Shown here: positions 24,997 to 34,745 of the stretch, piece by piece | How the letters are laid out: every line of letters begins with the position of its first letter | Position numbering within the stretch: the first letter of the stretch is position 1 | NCBI RefSeq assembly: GCF_014904755.1 | Contig: NZ_JACZFQ010000119.1 | Coordinates: 1-55,348 of the forward strand | Length of the DNA stretch: 55,348 nt | Reading direction: 5' to 3' | Source: Neoluteolibacter marinus | Lineage (GTDB): Bacteria > Verrucomicrobiota > Verrucomicrobiia > Verrucomicrobiales > Akkermansiaceae | Notes under the pieces: model-generated | What the model saw: only the letters and a program-made list of their open reading frames with translations | What the model was told of the DNA's origin: nothing | Databases searched by the model: none | Program-made: the position numbers and the translations under genes

Positions 24997-27900
24997 CTAC
25001 TTCAGCGTCATCAGGTAGGAGAACAGATCCGCCACCTGCTGTTCCCTGAATCCTTCGAGCAAGCCCTCGGGCATCAACGATCGCTTCGACACGACGTGGG
25101 ACTTCACCTCAGCCTTCGGGATGGAGCGCTCGTCCGAGCCCAACGGCCTGAGAACCAGTGTCGATGCACTTTCGGCGGCAAGAAAGCCGCTGACAAAACC
25201 GCCGTCCCGCAACGCGACGTCATGGCGATAGTAGCCGCTCTCGAGCTTGGCGTTCGGCGTCAGGATGTTCCGCAGCAGGCTCTCCACCCCCATCGCCCCG
25301 GCCCCGCCAAGTTCCGGCCCGATCATCACGCCCTCCCCCCGGACGGGGTGGCAAATCATGCAGGTCGCCTGGAACAAGGCCGCACCCGCCGCCGGATCTC
25401 CCGGCTTCACCGCCATTGCACGGAACCGATCGAACTTCGCCGCTTCCGCCTGCGCCTCGCCGGGCGTCAACAGTTCGGGGAAATCGGCGGTCCACTCGAT
25501 CACCATCCCTTTATCCGCGGGCACATCGGCGAGTAGCCAGCTGAGTCCGGGCACCCCTTCGGCCGACGGGAATCGCGTCCGATACGAATCGCGAACCTGC
25601 TCCGCTCCACGCGCCTCGTTCCAGATCCGGAATCCGAGAACGCGACCGGAGGTTCCCCCATCCCGGTTTGCCCGGCCCAACACCAAGGGACCGAGCGGAG
25701 CCATGAAGGCCACCGACGACTCACCCACCGCCTCCCCGTCGAGGAACAGGGCAACCTTCCCCGCGGGATCACGCGTCACCGCACAATGGACCCAGCGGTC
25801 GGACTCTACGGGACGGTCGGCGATCACGACATCGCGGGCGCCATCGTAGAGCCGGAGACGGCGATCGTAAAAATTGATGTCCGCGCCGTTGCCCCCGCTA
25901 AACAGCAGGCCGTCCCGATTGTCGATGCCCGCGTCGAGTTTGATCCAGGTCTCGATGGTGAAAGGGCCATCCAGGGTCAGGTCGACCGGAATCCCTCCGC
26001 CGTTTGACTCGGTGAATCGGATCACCGGCGCCAGCAGTCCATCCACCCGGGAAAGGATATCCCGGAATGCCGGATGATCCGTCCCCAGCACCACCGCCAG
26101 CTTTTCGAGAGCCGACGGGTCGATCCCGGCGAACTCGCCCTCGGAAATCCGCCGCGCGAACTCCGCCGCGGACTCCGGGTTTGCCAGCATCCCGCCGATC
26201 ACGAACTGGCGCATCGCACCCGGCAATTCCGGCCAGCGCCGTGCCAAGTCGCCCGCCGCATCCATCCCACCCGCCGAGGCGTATCCGATGATCGCCTCCC
26301 TCGCGACCCTTTCGTCGGGACTGTCGAGATGGGCAGACGCCAGCTTGGGGTCGGCAGCCTGGACTTCATTCAAGGTCCGAAGCAGACCGGCAAGAATCGC
26401 CGGATCGCCTGTCGACCTCGCCTTCTCTATCAACTGCGGTGCGATCTCCCCGAGCCGGAACCGGCGGGCAAGATCCGTCACCAAACTCAACGCTTCCGGA
26501 TCGGCCAGCAGGGAAGCCGTTGCCCGGGCAACCGCCGCGCGCAGCACGGGATTGTTCGCCGAACCGGGGTCGAGCTGAAGCAGCGCCTTCAGCACCTGCT
26601 CGCGGGTGGCAGCGTCGTCCAGCAAGTCGCCGAAGACCGCCGCCACCGCGGGCTGTGCCAGCTGGCCTCCCAGCAAGGCAACTTCCTCGGCGGTCAGCGG
26701 CCGCGCCAAGCCCGGCAACGCTTCCAGCAATCCACGGGCTCCTTCTTCCGGAGGCAACGCAAGGCATGCCAACAGGCGTTCCTCCAGCGATCCGGCCATC
26801 ATCCCGCGCGTGGCCTGCGGATGAACCTCCAGGGCCCAGCGGATCAAGTAGCGCAGAAAGGACGCTTCGTAGCCGCCCCGGTCCTTGTCCGCGGATGGCG
26901 GCGGAGTGAAGCGGACCAGCGCTGCTGTCATCGCCGCCGTGGCGACCTTTTGCCGCCGAAGCGCATTCGCGAGTTCGCAACACACCTGGAAATCCGGTTC
27001 ATCCCCGAGTTCCCCGGCCACCGCGACAAAGTCCGCTTCCATCACGGCAATGTCGCCCCAACACTCGACCGCTTCCCGCCGGATGTCCGCGTTCCGGTCC
27101 GAGGCAAGCCGAAGCACCCAATCCGCGGGGACTTCTCCCATTTCCCGCAACGCCCAGAGCGCGCCGAGCCGTCGCGGCGACGGTTCCGTTGCGGTCACCG
27201 CGATCTCGCGAAGCGCCGGCACCATCGACTTGTCGCCGCGGTCCGCGATCTCCTGCCACGCCATCCTCCCGACACGCGCGTTCTGGTCGCCGAGGCGCCC
27301 GAGCAAGTCGGCCGGCTCCAGCGTCGTGAGATCAACCGTCGCCACCGCTTGCCAGCCCTTCGGCTTGATCCGCCAGATCCGGCCGCGGGTCTTGTCGCGA
27401 TCGGGATGGTTCCGCGGCACCTCGTTGTGGGAAATGACCTTGTTGTACCAATCCGCGATGTAGAGGCAGCCGTCCGGTCCGAAGTGGATGGCGACCGGCC
27501 GGAACCAGTCGTCCCCCGAAACCAGGAAGTCGGCTTGCTTCTGATAGTCGCCGTTCTCCAGCGTCACAATCTGGATGCGGTTGGTGATGGGGTTGGCGAC
27601 GTAGAACACCTTGCGGTCCGGCCAAGCTGCGGAGAAGGCACCTTCATCCGCCAGCGCCAGACCGCTCAACCCCGTGCCGCCCATCGGCTGGCCGGGAGTC
27701 GACGCCGGCAACTGCGGTGCGTAGGAACGAAGCTTCTCGCTCGAGCCGGTCGGATAGTGGGTGCCGGCAACAAACTCCGAAACGGGATGGCCGAGGTCGT
27801 TGGCCTCCTGCAGGAACTCGCGGCCATCCCTTGCCACCGCCAGTCCCCAGATATTGTTAGGGCCCGCGGTGAGGAGTTCGAAGTCCGATCCGTCCAGCTT

Positions 27901-30075
27901 CGCGCGGGCGAGCTTGCACTGGTTGAAGTCCACCGCCGCCGCGCCGCTTGAAAACGGCCTGCCATCCGGCCGCACGACCTTCGAGTGGTTGAAAAGCCCT
28001 TGCGCGAGGTAGAACCAGCCCCCCGGCGAACGCTCGAACTGGTGTGGAAACAGATGGGAATCCTGGATCCCGAAGCCTTCGAGCACGAGGCGATGGCGGT
28101 CCGCGGCACCGTCCTTGTCGAGGTCTTCGTAGTAACGGATTTCGTGGCCGTGCTGAACCAGCGCCCCGCCCTTCCACGGCATCATCCCGAGGGGGATCGC
28201 CAAACCCTCCGCGAAGACCCGGGGCACCTGCGGGCCGGGTTTCCAGGGTTCATCGAACACCAGCACCCGGTCCTTCCCACCCCGCGCATACAAGGCTTCC
28301 GCCTGCGCTTGGTTCTCGTTTGCGTCCACCGGATATTCCAAGGCGGTCATCGTCCACATCCGGCCCGCGTGATCCCAAGCCATGGTCACCGGCTTGCCGA
28401 CCCCTTCCTTTTCCGAGGCGACCAGCTCCACCTCGAACCCGTCCGGCACCTGGAAAGCCGCCATTTCCCTCTCCGGCGAACGTGCGGAGGCATCTTCCCA
28501 GAGGGGAATCCCCTCCGTGGCCGGCAGCTCCCTGATCTGGATGTCCTTGAAACGGGCCAGCATTTTGCCCCCCGAGTGGGCTTGCAGTCCGATCAAGCCG
28601 TCCTGCGGGATCGACGTGTTGGCTTCGGTGTAATCCAGCGCCGCGACACCATTGATCCAGGTCCGGATCCGCCGCCCCTCGCACAAGATCCGGTAATCGT
28701 TCCATCCGAAATCCTCCGCCCTGATCGCCGCCGCGTCGACGGGTTCCCCGACCACCTTGTTTCTACGTGACTCATCGTACAACTTCCCCCACCACCCGGG
28801 GCCGGCGTCCACCTGGTAGCCGCTCATCTCCGCGCTGTCCGGCACCCGGATGCTGCGGATCTGGATGCCCGAATTGACGAATCCGCTGCCATTCACCAGA
28901 CGGACCTTCAGCTGCAGCTCGAAGTTCGCGTAGCGTTTGGCCGTCGCGAGGAAGGTGTTGTGGGGCACCTCGGTCTCAAGCGAGCCACCGGTGATCGTGC
29001 CATCCTCCACCCGCCACCACTTCTCGTCGCCCGGAAGCACCTGCCAGCCGTCGAGCGACTTGCCGTCGAACAGCGAAACCGGCGGCGCCGGCAATGGCGT
29101 GTCGGTGAACTCCAGCCACGGCACCACCTCGCCGCCAGCCGCCTTGTCGAGGGCGGCCTGCAAAGCCGCTTCGGACCACCCCGGGTTCTTGTCCGGCAAG
29201 CCCGCCAGCATCCTCGCGGCATCCGGGGTCTTGGAACCGACCCCTACCGCCGGGACCTCGCCACCGGCGCTCCAGAGGATCCCGTTGAGCACCATCTTGC
29301 GGACCTCGTCCTGGGCCCAGCTCCAATGGAAGTGACCGCCGGTGAACCCAAACGCCCGTCCACCTTCTTTGCGCGGATAGGTCCAGGCGACATACTGGGT
29401 CTCCTTGCGTTCGGCCAACGACGCCCGTGCCTTGTCGTTGCCACGATACGGGGACAGCCCGCCTTCGATGGTCTCCACCGGTGGCAGGGTCCGCCACAAG
29501 GGATTCACCGCCCCGTGATCACATTCCCGCAGGTGGAAGTAGCACTCGTCGTAGAGCGAAAACGGCTTCACCCCGCGCATCACCGGATGGCCGGACTTCC
29601 CGTCGAAGCCGGCCTTCCAGAAATTGCTGATCGAATGGTAGGCCTCGAAATCCGCCCCCATCAGGGCCCGCCACTTCGCGCGCCGGGGATCCTCACCTTG
29701 CTCCTTGCTTTCCGGATCGGCCGCCTGGATCCCGGTCGCCCAATGCAAGGCTACCAGTCCCTTGCCTGCGTTCATGAATGCTTCCAGCTCCCCGAGCTTG
29801 TCGTTCGCCGGATGGGCGTGCCAGCCGTCGGCATAGATTACCAGCGCATCCACCTTCCCGAGCGTGGCAGCATCCGGCCAGCCGGTGGTCACTTCGGCGG
29901 TGGCCAGTGAGCCCTCGTTCAAGGCATCGCAGAGCAACTGCGAGCCCGCGATGTGCTTGTGCTGGCCCCAGGCATGGCTGTTGCTGCCCGCCAGGAAGAG
30001 GATCCGCTTGGGTTCCGCTGCGGCCAGTGACCCGAGGAAAGCTGCGGCCAGGAGAAGATCGTGAAGGAGGCGCAT
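24997..30075 (-). CDS. Giant secreted fusion: ThuA - DUF1080 - PVC-type dehydrogenase - HEAT - LamG - cytochrome c
   Basis: From ATG 30075 the product has 1692 residues with signal peptide MRLLHDLLLAAAFLGSLAAA. Domains read in order: ThuA/trehalose-utilisation-like (about 22-268, ILFLAGSNSHAWG and GFTGGHFHWSW); DUF1080/3-keto-disaccharide-hydrolase-like (334-530, SLFDGKSLDGW); PVC-type sugar dehydrogenase beta-propeller (541-915, from FQVPDGFEVELVA); HEAT-like helical repeats (915-1350); LamG/concanavalin-like domain (1348-1500); heme-binding c-type cytochrome of the Pirellula/Verrucomicrobium type with CMICH (C1572, C1575, H1576). The role is probably periplasmic oxidation of a sugar, with electrons passed to the heme, plus binding and hydrolysis of a keto-sugar; the substrate is unknown. 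The frame extends upstream to 30402 only by overlapping the ABC gene. Confidence 0.88.
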   Translation of the reverse strand: MRLLHDLLLAAAFLGSLAAAEPKRILFLAGSNSHAWGQHKHIAGSQLLCDALNEGSLATAEVTTGWPDAATLGKVDALVIYADGWHAHPANDKLGELEAFMNAGKGLVALHWATGIQAADPESKEQGEDPRRAKWRALMGADFEAYHSISNFWKAGFDGKSGHPVMRGVKPFSLYDECYFHLRECDHGAVNPLWRTLPPVETIEGGLSPYRGNDKARASLAERKETQYVAWTYPRKEGGRAFGFTGGHFHWSWAQDEVRKMVLNGILWSAGGEVPAVGVGSKTPDAARMLAGLPDKNPGWSEAALQAALDKAAGGEVVPWLEFTDTPLPAPPVSLFDGKSLDGWQVLPGDEKWWRVEDGTITGGSLETEVPHNTFLATAKRYANFELQLKVRLVNGSGFVNSGIQIRSIRVPDSAEMSGYQVDAGPGWWGKLYDESRRNKVVGEPVDAAAIRAEDFGWNDYRILCEGRRIRTWINGVAALDYTEANTSIPQDGLIGLQAHSGGKMLARFKDIQIRELPATEGIPLWEDASARSPEREMAAFQVPDGFEVELVASEKEGVGKPVTMAWDHAGRMWTMTALEYPVDANENQAQAEALYARGGKDRVLVFDEPWKPGPQVPRVFAEGLAIPLGMMPWKGGALVQHGHEIRYYEDLDKDGAADRHRLVLEGFGIQDSHLFPHQFERSPGGWFYLAQGLFNHSKVVRPDGRPFSSGAAAVDFNQCKLARAKLDGSDFELLTAGPNNIWGLAVARDGREFLQEANDLGHPVSEFVAGTHYPTGSSEKLRSYAPQLPASTPGQPMGGTGLSGLALADEGAFSAAWPDRKVFYVANPITNRIQIVTLENGDYQKQADFLVSGDDWFRPVAIHFGPDGCLYIADWYNKVISHNEVPRNHPDRDKTRGRIWRIKPKGWQAVATVDLTTLEPADLLGRLGDQNARVGRMAWQEIADRGDKSMVPALREIAVTATEPSPRRLGALWALREMGEVPADWVLRLASDRNADIRREAVECWGDIAVMEADFVAVAGELGDEPDFQVCCELANALRRQKVATAAMTAALVRFTPPPSADKDRGGYEASFLRYLIRWALEVHPQATRGMMAGSLEERLLACLALPPEEGARGLLEALPGLARPLTAEEVALLGGQLAQPAVAAVFGDLLDDAATREQVLKALLQLDPGSANNPVLRAAVARATASLLADPEALSLVTDLARRFRLGEIAPQLIEKARSTGDPAILAGLLRTLNEVQAADPKLASAHLDSPDERVAREAIIGYASAGGMDAAGDLARRWPELPGAMRQFVIGGMLANPESAAEFARRISEGEFAGIDPSALEKLAVVLGTDHPAFRDILSRVDGLLAPVIRFTESNGGGIPVDLTLDGPFTIETWIKLDAGIDNRDGLLFSGGNGADINFYDRRLRLYDGARDVVIADRPVESDRWVHCAVTRDPAGKVALFLDGEAVGESSVAFMAPLGPLVLGRANRDGGTSGRVLGFRIWNEARGAEQVRDSYRTRFPSAEGVPGLSWLLADVPADKGMVIEWTADFPELLTPGEAQAEAAKFDRFRAMAVKPGDPAAGAALFQATCMICHPVRGEGVMIGPELGGAGAMGVESLLRNILTPNAKLESGYYRHDVALRDGGFVSGFLAAESASTLVLRPLGSDERSIPKAEVKSHVVSKRSLMPEGLLEGFREQQVADLFSYLMTLK

Positions 30076-30133
30076 GGTCGTTGGGTTTGAATCCCATTCA
30101 ACGTCGGCTCCCGGCTCGACCTTGCGACGGCTT

Positions 30134-31339
30134 TCATCCCGGACCGATCCGCCACTCCCCCGGAGGCGCCAGCAGGCCCTTGTGGCCGGCCCCTCCGTCG
30201 ACTGTGAACGGATGGGCGTGCCAGTGATAGTCGTAGGCGTGCTTCCAGGTGGACTCGAACACCCCGACATCCAGGAAATACGCCCCGGCCCCGAGATCCA
30301 GGCGGTCGAGGGTGAAGCGGATGCTGCCCTTCCCGTCGATCTCCGGGACCTCGACCCGGGCGAGCTGGGTGTTGGTGTCGACGCAAACCGTCCCGTCTTC
30401 ACGGGTGATCGACACCACGAAGACCGCGCCCGCGACGGGGGTGGACGAATGGTATCCGAGCGTCACCGCCAGCGGACCACCCGAACGGATGCCCCCGCCC
30501 GGTTGCAGTTCCACCGTGTCGATCTCGATCTCGAAGGTCCCGAAGCGGTTCACCCGCGCCACCAGCTCGGGCCCATCGCCGATCCGCCGGCGCGCGACAT
30601 CGGGCGTGCGGCGCAGCGTCTCGGCTTTCATTTCGGTTTCGAACAAGCCGGCCACGGCGTCGGCGGCCCCGAAGGCCGCCACCTCCCCGTGCTTCAGCCA
30701 CAGGGCGCGGTCGCAGAGCTTCCGCACCTGGTCCATGCCGTGGGACACCATCACGATGGCACAGCCTTCGCCGCGAAGTTCGGCAATTCGGCGGCTGCAC
30801 TTCGCTTGGAACGCAAGATCGCCGACCGACAGGTATTCATCGACCAGCAGGATTTCGGGAGCGGTGTGAACGGCGACGGAAAACGCCAGCCTCATCCTCA
30901 TCCCGGTGCTGAAAGTGCGGACCGGCTCGTCGATGAAGTCCTCGAGCTCGGCGAATGCCACGATCTCGTCCATGCGCGCCTTCATCTCGCTCCTCAGCAA
31001 GCCGGCAACGACGCCGGCAAGCATCGCGTTCTCCCGGCCGGTCAGGTCGCCGAGAAAGCCGCCGCCCAGATCGAGCAAGGCACCGATCCGGCCCTGGGTC
31101 CGGATCTGTCCCGAAGTCGGTCGCCCGACCCCGCCGAGCAAGCGCAACAACGTGGATTTCCCCGCCCCGTTGGCACCCACCACCCCGAGCATGTCACCCG
31201 GCCCGACGGAAAACGAAACCTCATGCAGCGCCCACGGCGCCTCTTGACGGGAACGCTTCCCGAATCGCGACACAAGTCCCGCCGGGCGGTGGCAGTACCG
31301 CTTGCTGACAGCTTCGGCGATGATCCGGAAGTCGTTCAC
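30134..31339 (-). CDS. Polysaccharide ABC exporter ATP-binding protein with Wzt-like C-terminal domain
   Basis: This is the ATPase half of an ABC-2-type exporter for O-antigen or capsule-like polysaccharide. The 401-residue protein starts at a GTG (VNDFRIIAEAVSKRY) whose TG overlaps the permease stop, GTGA; the permease end supplies GGAGGAA as ribosome-binding site. Walker A GANGAGKST is at 55-63, a signature-like STGMRMR and Walker B LLVDEYLSVGD follow, then the H-loop VSHG. Residues about 250-401 form a beta-rich extra domain like the Wzt substrate-recognition domain that binds the capped end of the polymer. The partner permease is immediately upstream in the transcript. Confidence 0.92.
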   Translation of the reverse strand: MNDFRIIAEAVSKRYCHRPAGLVSRFGKRSRQEAPWALHEVSFSVGPGDMLGVVGANGAGKSTLLRLLGGVGRPTSGQIRTQGRIGALLDLGGGFLGDLTGRENAMLAGVVAGLLRSEMKARMDEIVAFAELEDFIDEPVRTFSTGMRMRLAFSVAVHTAPEILLVDEYLSVGDLAFQAKCSRRIAELRGEGCAIVMVSHGMDQVRKLCDRALWLKHGEVAAFGAADAVAGLFETEMKAETLRRTPDVARRRIGDGPELVARVNRFGTFEIEIDTVELQPGGGIRSGGPLAVTLGYHSSTPVAGAVFVVSITREDGTVCVDTNTQLARVEVPEIDGKGSIRFTLDRLDLGAGAYFLDVGVFESTWKHAYDYHWHAHPFTVDGGAGHKGLLAPPGEWRIGPG

Positions 31340-32145
31340 ATTTCCTCCACGAAGCGATGACTCTGGGCGATGAAGAGCCGGCGGCCGGCGACGATCAGCA
31401 ATCCCCCGACCGCGGTCAGGATCGCCAGGGTCCCGAAGTCCGGCCAGCGGCCCTCCAGCAGCACCTGTCGCCACGACTCCACGAGGCTGACCATCGGATT
31501 GATGTAGTACCAGCGCCGGAGGTGCTCCGGAATCACGTGGATGTTGTAGAATACCGGCGTCAGGAACATCAGCAGCTGCAACAGCACCGCGACGATGTGC
31601 TGGGTGTCGCGATGGAGCACGTTGAGCGACGCCAGCGGATAGGCGATACCGACGGTCAGCAGGTACTGAATCAGGATCAGCAACGGCAAGGCCGCCCACT
31701 CGATGCCCGGCCGGATCCCGTTCCACCACAACAAGCCGAACAACAGCGGCACCGCGATCAGGAAGTGCAGGAAACGGACACTCACCGTGACGTGGGGCAG
31801 CAGTGACAGTGGAAATCCCGGTTGGCGGGCGAGCGCCGCGTTGTTGGTGATCAGTCCCACGCTTTGGCCGAGTGCTCCCTGGAACCAGCCCCAGACCAAG
31901 ACCCCGATGAACACGAAGCAGGCGTAGTTCTCCGTCCGCGACCCAAGCACATTCTGGAAGATCGTGGAGAAAATGATCACCTGTAGCAGGGGTCCACCAA
32001 GTGCCCAGCCGAACCCGAAGAACGAGCGCTTGTACTGCGCCTTGAGGTCCCGGCTCGTCAGCACCGCGAGGACATCCAAGGCATGCCGCCAGCGACGGCC
32101 TGAGGTCGCGTCGGGAAGCCCGGTGCTGGTCGGTTGCGCGTTCAT
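31336..32145 (-). CDS. ABC-2 type polysaccharide export permease (Wzm/TagG-like)
   Basis: The permease of 269 residues has about six membrane segments and the conserved start of the family (LTSRDLKAQYKRSFFGFGW) before the first. FTSxx-type coupling-helix residues and the LTPVFY segment typical of Wzm/KpsM proteins are present. It forms the channel paired with the adjacent ATPase. ATG 32145 overlaps the upstream glycosyltransferase stop (ATGA), and its own stop overlaps the ATPase GTG, so translation of the three is coupled. A longer frame to 32304 lies inside the glycosyltransferase gene. Confidence 0.92.
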   Translation of the reverse strand: MNAQPTSTGLPDATSGRRWRHALDVLAVLTSRDLKAQYKRSFFGFGWALGGPLLQVIIFSTIFQNVLGSRTENYACFVFIGVLVWGWFQGALGQSVGLITNNAALARQPGFPLSLLPHVTVSVRFLHFLIAVPLLFGLLWWNGIRPGIEWAALPLLILIQYLLTVGIAYPLASLNVLHRDTQHIVAVLLQLLMFLTPVFYNIHVIPEHLRRWYYINPMVSLVESWRQVLLEGRWPDFGTLAILTAVGGLLIVAGRRLFIAQSHRFVEEM

Positions 32146-34721
32146 CGGGAGATTCCTGCATCCATGCCCGGTCGCGCGCCGGGACCGTGCCGGCGCACAT
32201 GGCGTTTGCTCCTCCACAGCGCCCACGGCCCCAGCAGCATGCCGCAGCCTTCGATCGCGAGGAGCTTCCAAGGGTAGTCGTAGTGACCCCGCAGCTTGCT
32301 CCAAACCCGCGTCATCATCGAGCGCGGAAGCTCATAAGCCAGACGGACCACTGCCCGCTTGTCGCGGAATTTCAACAGGGTCACCAGATGATACGCCACA
32401 TGCCCCCTGGAATAAGCCGCCAGCTGGCGTTTAAGTCCGTCCATCGAGACCCGGTGATGATGCCACGCCACCGCCGCCGGCTCGTAGAGGACCACATGAC
32501 CGGCCCGCAGCACCTGATAGAACCACAGCGTGTCCTCGCCCACGCCCGCCGGCACCCCGGAACCGAGGCATTCCTCGAAGGGCCCCACCTGCGGATCATC
32601 GAAGAGGGCCCGGCGGAACGCCATGTTGCCGGTTCCTCCCAATTGCCAGGTCGGCACGGCGCGGCGCTTCCATTGGTGGAACCAGTACTCGTCGAACTCG
32701 CGGGCGTGGTAGCCCCGGCCGAAGCCACCGTAGGCCTCGAATCTCAGCTCAGCCTCGTTCTCCAGGCTGGCGGGCAGCGTGTGGCCGGTGACCGCCGCCA
32801 CGTCCGCGCGGACGAAGGGCGCAAGCAAGCGCTCCAGCCAGTCCGGCGACACCACCATGTCGTCGTCGGTCATGGCCACGATCTCCTCGCGGGCCGCCGC
32901 CCATCCGGCGTTGCGGGCATAGGACGAGCCGGGCTTCGGCTCCTCGACCAGCTCCACGGAGGGGAAATCACCCAGAACCTCCCGGATCCCCGCCAAGCCG
33001 GGCCGGTTGTCCACGACGATGACCTGGAGACGCCGCTTGGTCTCCAAGGCGAAGATGGATTCCAAACAACGCCGCAGGTCGGCGGGCCGGTCGCAAGTCG
33101 CGATGATAAGACTCACTCCGACCGAGTCGGGTAACTCGAGGGCATCATTGCGATGCGGGTTCAAGCGGTCCTGGAGATCGGCGACGTGGCGCGACCAGGA
33201 AATCGACGGATCCTCGTCCCCCAAGGTCAGCACTTCCCACCAGAAAACGCGGGAGATTTCATCGGCCAGCCTCGAGGGCACGATCGTCGTGCGCTTGCAC
33301 GGGAGATGAAGGCGCCCGAGGGGCTTGCCTTGCCAACGGACCAGGACTTCCAGCGAATCCCGGTCGAGCCCCTCGGTCAGCGGCCGGAGCGGCTTGTCGA
33401 TGTCGACCACGACGAGCCCGGTTTTCGCAAGGCCCGAGCCATCGTTCGACGGAGCAATCTGGAAGGCATCCGGACGCCGGGATTCATCGGGCACGATCTT
33501 GCTGCGCGCCTTGCGGTAGCCGCTCTTGCCGTCGCGATAGCCGCGGATCTCGCGGTTCACCATTTCGCGGGGAAACCAGGTCGGGGCCCACATCGAGCGG
33601 CGCCAGCGGTCCCAGGCCCAATGGCGCCACCACCACCGGGCGAGCTTGCGGATCGCCGGACGGTCCGCGGGAAATTCGGCCGCCTCCCGTTCGAAGAAAC
33701 AACGGGTCGCGTAGCCATAGCTGTAGAGGAGCTTCGATAGCTCCTCACGGGTCCGGCGATGGCGGTGCCGCACCACCGCGGTGGGCTCGTAGAGGCAAAT
33801 CACCCCCGACCGGATGCAGCGGAAAAAGATCTCGTGATCTCCTCCCCCCAGGGTCGGGGTGCCCACGTCGAGCGCCGGATCGAACTGCCCGATCTTCTCG
33901 AACAACGAGCGGCGGATCGCCATGTTGGCACCGGCCCCGAGCTGACCCGCGCCCACCAGGTCCCAGGTCATCGGGATCCCCGGTTTCGACTGCAGATAAC
34001 TGCGGACACAGCCCCGCCCGAAGCCGCCGTATCGTTCGAAGAGCGCCTGCGCATCGGTTTCCAGCTCCGCCGGCTCGATCAAGCCCGCCACCAAACCCAC
34101 CGCCGGATCCTCGGCAAAGACGCGGCCCAAGGCCTCCACCCAGCCGGGATCGACCATCACGTCGTCGTCGGTGTAGGCGATGATTTCACCGCTGGCCTCG
34201 GCGATCGCCCGGTTCCGAGCGTGGTCGAGCCCGGGTGTTTCCTCCCGGATGTAGCGGAACTGGGGGAAACGGTTCCGGACCAGTTCCGCCGTCGCTTCGG
34301 TGGCGGGTGCGTTGTCCACCACGATCACCTCCATCGGCGCCACCCTCAGCGCGGCGATCGCCGCCAGGCACTTGGCCATGTCTTCGGGACGGTCGCGGGT
34401 GCACACGGCAACCGAGATGGTCGGATGCCCCTTGACCACGGGGTCGGGGCCATGCGCCCCGACCCGCAACGGGCGGGAAATCCCATTCCCCATCAAGGCA
34501 TGCCGAGCCAATTCCCGGCCCAAGCGCGGCTGGTGCCGGGCCATGACCCGCAGCCCGACTTCGCGCGAAAGGACCATCCCGCCGACCACCGGAACCTGGA
34601 TCACGACCAGCGGGACACCATGCCAACGCACCAGCACCCTCGCCGCGCGGTGACCGTCGCCGGCGGGAATATCAGCGGGTGCAGCAAGATCGTAGTCGAG
34701 CGGGAGAATCGGCAGCAACAT
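32142..34721 (-). CDS. Bifunctional glycosyltransferase with two accessory-domain + GT2 repeats
   Basis: The 859-residue protein is internally duplicated. Each half has a short accessory domain (about 8-75 and 430-500, sharing VLVRWxGxPL) followed by a GT-A fold family 2 glycosyltransferase (about 100-345 and 535-800). The first GT2 has AVCTRDRP, the DxD-type TDDDV near 185 and YEPTAVVRHRH; the second has IIATCDRP, TDDDM near 617 and YEPAAVAWHHH. Both contain a YGGFGRG segment. Both DDD motifs are intact, so two glycosyl transfers are possible, probably adding alternating sugars to the polymer exported by the adjacent ABC pair. It has no membrane segment. Its stop overlaps the permease start. 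Confidence 0.88.
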   Translation of the reverse strand: MLLPILPLDYDLAAPADIPAGDGHRAARVLVRWHGVPLVVIQVPVVGGMVLSREVGLRVMARHQPRLGRELARHALMGNGISRPLRVGAHGPDPVVKGHPTISVAVCTRDRPEDMAKCLAAIAALRVAPMEVIVVDNAPATEATAELVRNRFPQFRYIREETPGLDHARNRAIAEASGEIIAYTDDDVMVDPGWVEALGRVFAEDPAVGLVAGLIEPAELETDAQALFERYGGFGRGCVRSYLQSKPGIPMTWDLVGAGQLGAGANMAIRRSLFEKIGQFDPALDVGTPTLGGGDHEIFFRCIRSGVICLYEPTAVVRHRHRRTREELSKLLYSYGYATRCFFEREAAEFPADRPAIRKLARWWWRHWAWDRWRRSMWAPTWFPREMVNREIRGYRDGKSGYRKARSKIVPDESRRPDAFQIAPSNDGSGLAKTGLVVVDIDKPLRPLTEGLDRDSLEVLVRWQGKPLGRLHLPCKRTTIVPSRLADEISRVFWWEVLTLGDEDPSISWSRHVADLQDRLNPHRNDALELPDSVGVSLIIATCDRPADLRRCLESIFALETKRRLQVIVVDNRPGLAGIREVLGDFPSVELVEEPKPGSSYARNAGWAAAREEIVAMTDDDMVVSPDWLERLLAPFVRADVAAVTGHTLPASLENEAELRFEAYGGFGRGYHAREFDEYWFHQWKRRAVPTWQLGGTGNMAFRRALFDDPQVGPFEECLGSGVPAGVGEDTLWFYQVLRAGHVVLYEPAAVAWHHHRVSMDGLKRQLAAYSRGHVAYHLVTLLKFRDKRAVVRLAYELPRSMMTRVWSKLRGHYDYPWKLLAIEGCGMLLGPWALWRSKRHVRRHGPGARPGMDAGISR

Positions 34722-34745
34722 GGGGGGAAATCTCGAGGGGCTCTG

